From an uncultured Bacteroidota bacterium (GTDB lineage: Bacteria > Bacteroidota > Bacteroidia > Chitinophagales > Chitinophagaceae), in NCBI GenBank assembly GCA_937928385.1, contig CALEZD010000043.1, positions 1-5,626 on the forward strand: a stretch of 5,626 bases of DNA, read 5' to 3'. Within the stretch, counting starts at the first letter, position 1, and the number at the start of each line of letters is the position of its first letter. This document shows, piece after piece, positions 1 through 5,626 of the stretch. The translations under genes and the position numbers were made by a program. The notes below the pieces were generated by a model. The model was not told where the DNA came from. It did no database searches and worked only from the letters and a program-made list of their open reading frames with translations.

Positions 1-247
1 TGGTAGCTACTGTATCCTGGCCAAAAGTAAATACCTGTGTGCTGTTGGCTACAGGATTGGCAGGACTGGCATCAGCATTCGGAGGTGTACTCGTAGGGCT
101 TACTTCGTAAGCGCCCAGGTCGGGTACGCCTGTTGGTACCAGGTATGGGCGGTTAGCGCCTGACATATCTGTTTTGATTACTGTATCATGTTCAGCACGG
201 CCATTTACCGCCCAGGCGGCAGGGCTCGATGCATCGATACGGAAATC
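1..247 (-). repeat. Near-identical direct repeat, copy in paralog B (partner 3448-3694)
   Basis: Position n here aligns with position n+3447 without gaps. Positions 1-82 are identical. I count 14 mismatches over 2-247, all synonymous, so the 81 encoded residues (from DFRIDASSPAAW through DTVAT) are the same in both proteins. The repeat covers the helix end, the DLGAYE motif and the Thr/Pro linker, and the identical tract reaches the window edge, so it probably continues further left. Confidence 0.9.
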
Positions 248-2116
248 ATTACCGGCTGCGTTTACATAAGGCGGCTGATATATCAGCGAGTTCATATCAT
301 TGCCGGTCGTATTCCTCCAGGTCTGCAACACACTACCCGTATAAGCCGGGGAGTTATTCTGGAATATACTACCACCCGGTGTATAATAAAGATTATAGTC
401 TGATTTGAAGTAATCCTTGTGGTAAGAGTAAATCATGTTACCTGATGTACCTGTACGCGAGAAGATGTTATTCTTCAATTCCGCCTTATACGAAGATGAA
501 GTATTGTATATATAAGCTACATAGTTGGTACTACCGGTAGCATTACTGTGGAATGTATTATTCTTAAAATAACTATTGTAGGTATAATACATTTGAAGCG
601 TATAGTTGGCGCCCGCGGTTTTAGTGGTCACCACATTACTATAAAACTTATCGCCGTTCAGGTAATAAGCCTGTATGCCATATACGGTGCCTGTAGTACT
701 GGTTGCCTCTATATAGTTATTAATGAATGTACCACCGGCATAGCTTGTAGTATTATAGGGGTATAATGCAACAATCGTCCCTCCTGTGCTAGTTGCTATA
801 ACTTTATTCCTGGCGAAAAGCATGCCGCTCGGATAATACACGTAATTGTATATAGAGCCGGTAGTTGTGTTATACTTGAATTCATTATCTGTAATAATTG
901 TGTTACCCAGGTAAGCCACATAGTTTGTCTGGTACATACCGTTCTGCGTCACCTTGTTGTTGGTAAATGTATCAGGCGAATTGGCGCCATTATATATCAT
1001 ATAATAGTTGTAGATATAACCACTGCCGGGTGTTGTATTATAAGTGATGGTGTTGCCATCAGCCTTAGAGTTAAAGTTGTAGTACATGGGGCCGTACCCA
1101 TATATATACCCGGATGTAACCGTAGTATTCACCACGTTATTCAGGTACGTGGCATAATACGCATAGTAGGTATAGAATGGATAAGTACTACCTGTAGTAT
1201 TAGTGAAATTGATATTGTTATTATGGATTTTCGGGGTCATCGTAGAGCTATTGGTGATGTAGTTCATATAATAGCAATACAAACCATATAAAGTGGAAGT
1301 AGTACTTACATTCACCACATTGTCTATAAACTCAAAATCATTATTCATGTAAAAGCTATAATGGAAGTAATACACACCTGAACCCGTACGGTTAAATGTG
1401 TTGTCATGAAATTTCAGGCCGCTTGTATAATATGTATAAAAACCATAATAACCGCTATTCGTAGCAGTGAAGGTACTGTTGGCAAACACCATATTAGTAG
1501 ATGTACTTGTTGTACCGCTTCCGTATATATAGGCCCAGCTCCCTCCATTAATGAAATTACAACCTGTGAATGTGTTATCCGTTCCGGTATGGCCTGTGGC
1601 GTATACCAGTGCGGTAGCATTACTGCTGCTGGTAGTGGCAGGGCCCTGAATCACACAATTTTCTATCGTGTTGTACGATGACTGGCTCACGAAATCAAAA
1701 ACACGGCTGTATGATGTGCTTGATTTTACCAGCGTCATATCTTTAACGATAATATACCTGGAATTGTTAAAACGGAAAATGTAGTTGCCCGATGAACCAT
1801 CGGTTATCACTACATTGGCCTTGTTACCGCTTTGAGAACGGAAGGTGATAGTATTGGTACTACTGGCACCCGCAATATTATTAATACTGCCTATCCAGGT
1901 GGTGCCGGAATAAGAACCATCGCGGATAAGGAACTGCACCGGGCCATTGACCCCCAAGCTATTCAAATCTGAGATGGCTGCACTAAGCGTAGTATAATCC
2001 GGGCTGGCACCTCCAATGGTATAAGTACCGCTCAACTGGGCTTTAGCTGCCTGGTAACTTGTAGCTACCAATAAAAATGCAATAATAACTTTGGAAATCA
2101 AGTTAAGCTGTTTCAT
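1..2116 (-). CDS. Secreted right-handed beta-helix protein, T9SS-cargo paralog B (partial, C-terminus beyond left edge)
   Basis: The frame is open for 705 codons from the ATG at 2114-2116 to the window edge with no in-frame stop; I read every codon. The N-terminus MKQLNLISKVIIAFLLVATS is a Sec signal peptide with a predicted cut after A26, giving a mature Gln N-terminus in QLSGTYTIGG. A pectate-lyase-like right-handed beta-helix follows. Residues about 195-569 are a coil array in which Tyr-rich strands alternate with Asn-rich turns such as FTNNKV and YFKNNTF. The helix closes at the DLGAYE motif and a Ser/Thr/Pro linker follows. It is a full-length paralog of the neighbouring upstream gene so far as visible: 99 of 116 mature N-terminal residues match, and 81 of 81 match at the end of the visible part. 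By that homology the missing part should hold a beta-rich segment, two Fn3-like domains and a T9SS sorting domain, but none of that is seen here. It lies 165 bp downstream of its paralog, behind a terminator-like hairpin, and I see no good match to the Bacteroidota promoter consensus. No catalytic residues were recognised; adhesin or carbohydrate-binding roles are guesses. Confidence 0.93.
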   Translation of the reverse strand, partial: MKQLNLISKVIIAFLLVATSYQAAKAQLSGTYTIGGASPDYTTLSAAISDLNSLGVNGPVQFLIRDGSYSGTTWIGSINNIAGASSTNTITFRSQSGNKANVVITDGSSGNYIFRFNNSRYIIVKDMTLVKSSTSYSRVFDFVSQSSYNTIENCVIQGPATTSSSNATALVYATGHTGTDNTFTGCNFINGGSWAYIYGSGTTSTSTNMVFANSTFTATNSGYYGFYTYYTSGLKFHDNTFNRTGSGVYYFHYSFYMNNDFEFIDNVVNVSTTSTLYGLYCYYMNYITNSSTMTPKIHNNNINFTNTTGSTYPFYTYYAYYATYLNNVVNTTVTSGYIYGYGPMYYNFNSKADGNTITYNTTPGSGYIYNYYMIYNGANSPDTFTNNKVTQNGMYQTNYVAYLGNTIITDNEFKYNTTTGSIYNYVYYPSGMLFARNKVIATSTGGTIVALYPYNTTSYAGGTFINNYIEATSTTGTVYGIQAYYLNGDKFYSNVVTTKTAGANYTLQMYYTYNSYFKNNTFHSNATGSTNYVAYIYNTSSSYKAELKNNIFSRTGTSGNMIYSYHKDYFKSDYNLYYTPGGSIFQNNSPAYTGSVLQTWRNTTGNDMNSLIYQPPYVNAAGNDFRIDASSPAAWAVNGRAEHDTVIKTDMSGANRPYLVPTGVPDLGAYEVSPTSTPPNADASPANPVANSTQVFTFGQDTVAT
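410..1534 (-). repeat. Tandem beta-helix coil array in paralog B (residues about 195-569)
   Basis: This is the equivalent array in the partial gene, with the same coil order: YIYGSG, YGFYTYY, LYGLYCYYMNY, YPFYTYYAYY, YIYGYGP, YIYNYYMIYNG, SIYNYVYYPSG, TVYGIQAYYLNG, NYTLQMYYTY and NYVAYIY, alternating with Asn-rich segments such as FHDNTFN, FTNNKV, ITDNEF and LKNNIF. Net length differs from paralog A by only five residues, yet individual coils differ at many positions, so the array was already established before the gene duplicated. Confidence 0.78.
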
Positions 2117-2136
2117 ATTAGAATATTTACCTGAAC

Positions 2137-2257
2137 AAATAAGATTAAAATAAAATTAACCAAACAAGGTCTTATTAATCTTATTTATTCTATTTTTTAA
2201 TCTTATTTTAATAAAACAGAATAAGCCGCCCTGGAAAGAGCGGCTGTTATCTTATTT
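2137..2257. repeat. Iterated 12-bp motif AAATAAGATTAA in the intergenic spacer
   Basis: The 12-mer AAATAAGATTAA is present exactly on the plus strand at 2137-2148 and on the minus strand at 2175-2186 and 2197-2208. The two minus copies are direct repeats spaced 22 bp apart. A shorter match, AAATAAGAT, lies on the minus strand at 2249-2257 and is partly a consequence of the 22-bp inverted repeat. The spacing of two helical turns would suit a protein-binding array, but the low sequence complexity means slippage or chance is also possible. Confidence 0.6.
2212..2245 (-). terminator. Putative intrinsic terminator of paralog A
   Basis: On the minus strand, AGCCGC (2240-2245) and GCGGCT (2224-2229) form a perfect 6-bp GC-rich stem around a 10-nt loop, starting 37 nt after the stop codon. 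The transcript then reads TTATTCTGTTTT, a U-rich but interrupted tail. It is the only GC-rich patch in an otherwise AT-rich spacer, which supports a structural role. Some read-through into paralog B is possible because the stem is short and the U-run is broken. Confidence 0.65.
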
Positions 2258-2281
2258 GTTCAGGTAAATAAAACTATATGA

Positions 2282-5200
2282 CTATAGCTTATTGAACTTC
2301 GTTTGTTCCCTTCGGTTGTCGTCAGTGTATTGCACTATATATATACCTGCAGGTAGTTCGGTTACATTTACTTTAACAGTATTGCTGCTTACATTCTGTG
2401 TTTTCAGCAGCTTACCGGTCATATCCATTACGGCAATAGTACCTTCCTGCACATTTCCACCGATAGTTATTACCATCTCCTGCTGTACAGGGTTAGGATA
2501 CACAGCCAGTTGTGCGCCTTCGCCGTTCACATTATTCACGTTCACAGCCCAGGTATTGAACTTCGCTGATGCCCAACCTGATTGGTTATAGATAGAACTA
2601 CAATGTGCACGTACGTGTACATAGTATTCTGTACCCTCATCCAGGAATGGTGCCAGCATGCTGTTCTTATTGACGTCAGTACCTACTGCAGGTGGAGTCG
2701 CCGACTTGTTCATTGCATACTCATATTTATGCGCCGTCTTTACTGCTGTCCACGAGATAACTGCACGCGTACCGTTCAGCCCGCTGATAGTAATAACAGG
2801 GGTATGGCAGGTAATCAGTGTAGTGAATGAATCCATCGTAAAGCCTGAGGTATCCTTTATACCGCATATACTGCGGATGAACACATAATACTTCGTATCC
2901 TCGGTAAGGCCGCCTGCTGCCAGGCTATTGGTAGTCGGCTTATTAGACGCTGTCCACTCTGCATTAGTAGGGTATTTGGTGTTAGTCTTGATAATCACCT
3001 GGTAACCTATGGGGTTAAATACCGGCTGCCAGTTGATATCGGCTGCCAGTGCTGTAATATTGGTCACAGCTATACCCTTGGGGTTCTCTACGCAACGGAT
3101 ACCGATACGGCCGTTCTGTACGCCGGTATAGCTGCCTACGCTGTCCAATGCGTTGGTTGGCTTCAGGATATTGCGCATTTTATCAGTGGATGCGTTCGTA
3201 TAGTTGTAACCTTCCCAGGCACCGTTGTTGCTCGAGCGGGCTACTACTGCATCATTCTCGCCACCGGGAATATCACCTACCCAAGGCTCTTTGTAATATA
3301 TATTAGGCTTGTGGCCATGTACCCATGTAGCAGGTGTGCCTGCTGTATAGAAGTACATCCTGCCTACACCCGGAGGCATAGGTGCTGCCTGTACGCCTGT
3401 GTACTGGCGCATAGTGTAAGTAGCGGGTACGTCCGAACCCCAGTCTATGGTAGCTACTGTATCCTGGCCAAAAGTAAATACCTGTGTGCTGTTGGCTACA
3501 GGATTGGCAGGACTGGCATCAGCATTCGGCGGAGTGCTGGTGGGGCTTACTTCGTAAGCACCCAGGTCGGGAACACCTGTTGGTACCAGGTATGGGCGGT
3601 TAGCCCCTGACATATCTGTTTTGATTACTGTATCATGTTCAGCACGGCCATTCACTGCCCATGCAGCAGGGCTCGATGCATCGATACGGAAGTCGCGGTT
3701 GGCTGTATTTAAAAACGGAGGCTGATATACAAGCGAGTTCATATCAGCACCGGTCGCATTGCGCCAGGCCTGTAGCGAACTACCACTATAGGAAGGCGTT
3801 TGTATATAAAACAATGTACCACCCGGAACATGGTGCAGGTTATAATCAGCTTTGAAATTATTATCATAAGACCAAAAACCATAGCCCGTAGTCGCGCTCT
3901 TTGAGAAAATATTGTTTTTAAACTCAGCTTTATACGTGGCTGAGCCCTGGTATAAATAGGCTACATAGTTAGTAGCACCCGTAGCAAGGCTGTAAATGGT
4001 ATTATTTTTAAAATAGCCGTTGTACATGTAGTTCATATACAAAGTATAGTTTGCACCGGTTGTCTTTGTAGTTATTAAGTTGTTATAAATCTTGTCGCCA
4101 TTCAGGTAATAACACATCAAACCATAAACAGTACCGGAAGTACCATTCACATTTATATCGTTATTGAAAAAGTTCACCCCGGAGTAGCTGGTAGTGTTAT
4201 ACAAATAGACCCCATACAGTGTACCGGAAGAAGAACTGGTAACATTAATCTTGTTGCGGGCAAACAACATACCACTAGGGTAATAAAGATAGTTGTAAAC
4301 CGCACCGTTTACGGTAGATGCATTGAATTGATTATCCGTAATTATCGTATTACCATAATATCCCAGGTAGTTGTACACATAACCGGTTGATGTCGCAATC
4401 GTATTAACCGTATTGTTGGTAAATGTATCGGGCCAGCTGGCACCATTGTAGGTCATGTAATAGTTATACACATACCCTGTTTGCGTGATGTAATTAAGCG
4501 TATTGCCTGTCGCTCTTGAGTTGTTGTTGTAATACAGGGGGCCATAACAATATATATAACCCAGGTTTGAGTTAACCGTAACTGTATTATTCAGGTACGT
4601 GGCATAATGAGCATAGTAGGTATAAAAAGGATAAGTGTAATAAGACGAGGTAGAAGTATTATTAAAGACAACTGTGTTATCGTGTACCCTTGGTGTCAGA
4701 GTAGCACTATTGGTTGCATAGTTCATATAATAGAAATACAAACCATACAGGTCGCCTGACGCAGTGGTAGCATTAACAGTGTTATTAGAAAACTCAAAAT
4801 CATTATTCAGGTAAAAACCATAAGTGAAGTAATAATAGCCGGTACCTGTCCTGTTAAAAGTATTGTTTAAAAATTTTGTTCCGCTGGTATAATACATATA
4901 GAAACCATAGTACCCGCTGCTGTTGGCAGTAAATGTGCTATTAATAAACTTCATGTCGTTGGATGTACTGGTGGTACCGCTACCATATATATACGCCCAC
5001 ATGCCGCCGTTCACAAAATCGCAGTTGGTAAATATATTATTAGACCCTGTATGGCCATTGGCATACACCAATGCGGTAGCATTACTACTGCTGGTAGTAG
5101 CAGGGCCTTGAATTACGCAGTTAATCACACTGTCATCAGAAGCTGTAGTCGTAAAATCAAACACCCTGCTGTAAGATGTACTGTTTTTTACCAATGTCAG

Positions 5201-5566
5201 GTCCCGTACGGTAATATACCGGGCATTGTTAAACCGGAATATATGGTTGCCCGAAGAACCATCCGTTATAATCACATTAGCTTTATTGCCACTCTGAGAC
5301 CGGAAAGTAATCCTGTTAGCAGGGCTGGCACCGCTAATATTATTAATACTGCCTATCCATGTAGTACCGGAATAAGAGCCATCGCGTATCAGAAACTGTA
5401 CAGGGCCGTTTACACCTACGTTGTTCAACGCAGTAATAGCCGCACTAAGCGTCGCATAATTCGGGCTGGCACCTCCAATGGTATAAGTACCGCTCAACTG
5501 GGCATTAACATTGCCCGCAAATGCTGTTATCATTATCAACAACAGTTGTAGTAATATTCTTTTCAT
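2282..5566 (-). CDS. Secreted right-handed beta-helix / Fn3 protein with T9SS type A sorting domain, paralog A (complete)
   Basis: This is a 1094-residue protein with start ATG at 5564-5566 and stop TAG at 2282-2284. Residues 1-22 (MKRILLQLLLIMITAFAGNV then NA) form a Sec signal peptide cut at Ala|Gln. This typical K/R-then-hydrophobic start is why the first ATG was chosen. Residues 26-190 are the helix entry, and 191-570 are about 13 Tyr/Asn-rich coils (65 Tyr by eye count). The helix ends near DLGAYE (667-672). A Ser/Thr/Pro linker (673-690) leads to an unrecognised beta-rich segment (694-825), then Fn3-like domains at about 828-916 and 920-1006. The T9SS type A sorting domain is at 1017-1094, with the hallmarks AVYPNPV, MDMTGKLLKT and ELPAGIYIVQY. 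In this family the C-terminal domain directs passage through the outer-membrane translocon and is then removed, often with cell-surface attachment. No lyase or hydrolase active site is evident, so substrate and role are unknown; a surface adhesin or glycan-binding protein is an inference. It appears to be the first gene of the pair, with its own promoter upstream and a terminator downstream. Confidence 0.97.
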   Translation of the reverse strand: MKRILLQLLLIMITAFAGNVNAQLSGTYTIGGASPNYATLSAAITALNNVGVNGPVQFLIRDGSYSGTTWIGSINNISGASPANRITFRSQSGNKANVIITDGSSGNHIFRFNNARYITVRDLTLVKNSTSYSRVFDFTTTASDDSVINCVIQGPATTSSSNATALVYANGHTGSNNIFTNCDFVNGGMWAYIYGSGTTSTSNDMKFINSTFTANSSGYYGFYMYYTSGTKFLNNTFNRTGTGYYYFTYGFYLNNDFEFSNNTVNATTASGDLYGLYFYYMNYATNSATLTPRVHDNTVVFNNTSTSSYYTYPFYTYYAHYATYLNNTVTVNSNLGYIYCYGPLYYNNNSRATGNTLNYITQTGYVYNYYMTYNGASWPDTFTNNTVNTIATSTGYVYNYLGYYGNTIITDNQFNASTVNGAVYNYLYYPSGMLFARNKINVTSSSSGTLYGVYLYNTTSYSGVNFFNNDINVNGTSGTVYGLMCYYLNGDKIYNNLITTKTTGANYTLYMNYMYNGYFKNNTIYSLATGATNYVAYLYQGSATYKAEFKNNIFSKSATTGYGFWSYDNNFKADYNLHHVPGGTLFYIQTPSYSGSSLQAWRNATGADMNSLVYQPPFLNTANRDFRIDASSPAAWAVNGRAEHDTVIKTDMSGANRPYLVPTGVPDLGAYEVSPTSTPPNADASPANPVANSTQVFTFGQDTVATIDWGSDVPATYTMRQYTGVQAAPMPPGVGRMYFYTAGTPATWVHGHKPNIYYKEPWVGDIPGGENDAVVARSSNNGAWEGYNYTNASTDKMRNILKPTNALDSVGSYTGVQNGRIGIRCVENPKGIAVTNITALAADINWQPVFNPIGYQVIIKTNTKYPTNAEWTASNKPTTNSLAAGGLTEDTKYYVFIRSICGIKDTSGFTMDSFTTLITCHTPVITISGLNGTRAVISWTAVKTAHKYEYAMNKSATPPAVGTDVNKNSMLAPFLDEGTEYYVHVRAHCSSIYNQSGWASAKFNTWAVNVNNVNGEGAQLAVYPNPVQQEMVITIGGNVQEGTIAVMDMTGKLLKTQNVSSNTVKVNVTELPAGIYIVQYTDDNRREQTKFNKL
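3448..3694 (-). repeat. Near-identical direct repeat, copy in paralog A (partner 1-247)
   Basis: This is the partner of the repeat at the left edge, encoding residues about 625-706 of paralog A. It is the longest block of high DNA identity seen between the two genes and would be the most likely substrate for homologous exchange or deletion between them. Confidence 0.9.
3857..4996 (-). repeat. Tandem beta-helix coil array in paralog A (residues 191-570)
   Basis: About 13 degenerate protein repeats of 25-38 residues. Each has an aromatic strand (for example YIYGSG, YGFYMYY, YIYCYG, YVYNYY, YVYNYL, VYNYLYY) followed by an Asn-rich turn and strand (FLNNTFN, FSNNTVN, YLNNTVTVN, FTNNTVN, FFNNDIN, FKNNTIY) and often a closing Ser/Thr-Gly. 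By eye, 65 of 380 residues are Tyr. The period and Asn-rich turns fit right-handed parallel beta-helix coils (PbH1/NosD-like), with Asn ladders at the turns and stacked Tyr on one face. The repeats are conserved as a pattern, not at DNA level. Confidence 0.8.
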
Positions 5567-5590
5567 ACCTGTTTACAATTAAGTTTAAAT

Positions 5591-5621
5591 TAAAGATATG
5601 TTAAAAAGAAATTAAAACAAT
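5591..5621 (-). promoter_or_regulatory. Putative Bacteroidota-type sigma factor promoter of paralog A
   Basis: Read on the minus strand, ATTG (5618-5621) is followed after exactly 19 nt by TATCTTTA (5591-5598). The known Bacteroidota housekeeping consensus is TTTG-N19-21-TAnnTTTG, so this matches three of four bases in the -33 box and five of six fixed bases in the -7 box with ideal spacing. Transcription would begin roughly 5 nt further on, giving a leader of about 20 nt before the ATG. No Shine-Dalgarno sequence at usable distance is present: the only purine run, CAGGT, abuts the start codon. This is normal for the phylum. The region is very AT-rich, so a chance match is possible. Confidence 0.55.
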
Positions 5622-5626
5622 CAGTT

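Larger units (their letters stand above)
2124..2270. repeat. Perfect 22-bp inverted repeat (arms 2124-2145 and 2249-2270) around a 103-bp spacer
   Basis: The left arm core TTTACCTGAACAAATAAG (2126-2143) is the exact reverse complement of CTTATTTGTTCAGGTAAA (2251-2268). Pairing continues two bases on each side, giving 22 uninterrupted pairs. The enclosed segment contains the terminator hairpin of paralog A. The left arm occupies positions -8 to -29 before the paralog B start codon, so it covers its whole ribosome-binding region, including the only GG-containing stretch. The repeat could act as DNA (an invertible segment, or a small TA-flanked inserted element) or as RNA (a long stem masking the start of paralog B in read-through transcripts). 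No recombinase or transposase gene is in the window and no longer target-site duplication is visible. Confidence 0.85.
2117..2281. other. AT-rich intergenic spacer between the paralogs
   Basis: There are 165 bp between the stop codon of paralog A and the start codon of paralog B. No coding potential was seen on either strand. The contents are the terminator hairpin, the 22-bp inverted repeat and the repeated 12-bp motif. A TTTG-N19-TAnnTTTG-type promoter for paralog B was looked for on the minus strand and no convincing one was found, unlike upstream of paralog A. The only ribosome-binding-like stretch, CAGGT at 2129-2133, lies 12 nt from the ATG, which is long for a functional site. Confidence 0.7.

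Noticed and set aside
226..237. 12-bp palindrome TCGATGCATCGA, repeated at 3673-3684
   Set aside because: It encodes the conserved IDASS stretch in both paralogs, so its presence is explained by coding identity rather than a binding site.
410..1534. CRISPR-like or DNA tandem repeats in the coil region
   Set aside because: The periodicity is at protein level only, with unequal unit lengths and no exact DNA repeats.
1414..1620. Minus-strand open frame of 68 codons
   Set aside because: It is another frame inside paralog B, with no signal or domain; the long frame from 2116 is clearly the real one.
2146..2200. Promoter for paralog B on the minus strand (TTTG at 2161-2164 and TAATCTTA downstream)
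   Set aside because: The spacing and -7 box fit the Bacteroidota consensus poorly, and such matches are expected by chance in this AT-rich stretch.
3857..4996. Diversity-generating retroelement target, suggested by Asn/Tyr-rich variable sequence and paralog differences
   Set aside because: No reverse transcriptase or template repeat is present, and differences between the copies are of all base types, not limited to adenines.
5051..5551. Plus-strand open frame of 166 codons, plus shorter plus-strand frames such as 1406-1681, 2292-2591 and 3311-3610
   Set aside because: They lie wholly inside the two minus-strand genes, have Cys/Ile/Arg-rich compositions without domain signals, and arise because the repetitive Tyr/Asn/Thr codons avoid stops on the other strand.

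Overview
The window holds two tandem, same-direction paralogous genes on the minus strand and nothing else that codes. Both encode large secreted right-handed beta-helix proteins. The complete gene (2282-5566, 1094 residues) carries a signal peptide, a Tyr/Asn-rich coil array, an uncharacterised beta-rich segment, two fibronectin-III-like domains and a C-terminal type IX secretion system (T9SS) type A sorting domain. The second gene (start codon at 2114-2116) runs off the left edge after 705 codons, so its C-terminal third is not visible. The T9SS signal, the Ala|Gln signal-peptidase junctions and a Bacteroidota-type promoter (ATTG-N19-TATCTTTA) upstream of the first gene place the source in Bacteroidota. 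The moderate base composition and large Fn3/T9SS surface proteins would suit a free-living Chitinophagales- or Cytophagales-like member, but that finer placement is inference.

Layout, in the direction of transcription (right to left): 5567-5626 is a short AT-rich leader with the promoter; 5566-2282 is paralog A; 2281-2117 is a 165-bp AT-rich spacer; 2116-1 is paralog B (partial). The spacer is the most structured non-coding stretch. It contains a GC-rich hairpin followed by a U-rich run that looks like the terminator of paralog A. A 22-bp perfect inverted repeat brackets that terminator, and its start-proximal arm ends 7 nt before the paralog B start codon. A 12-bp motif, AAATAAGATTAA, occurs three times exactly, plus once imperfectly.

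Both proteins are predicted to be exported by Sec, processed at Ala|Gln, moved across the outer membrane by T9SS and either anchored at the surface or released. The two paralogs keep the same number and order of beta-helix coils but differ greatly in coil sequence. By contrast, an 81-residue stretch at the end of the helix and the following linker is identical in protein. Its DNA shows only synonymous changes, plus an 82-bp fully identical tract at the window edge. This suggests an old duplication with a constrained or gene-converted C-terminal half and a fast-evolving helix. No enzymatic active site was recognised, so adhesion or matrix binding is as plausible as polysaccharide processing.
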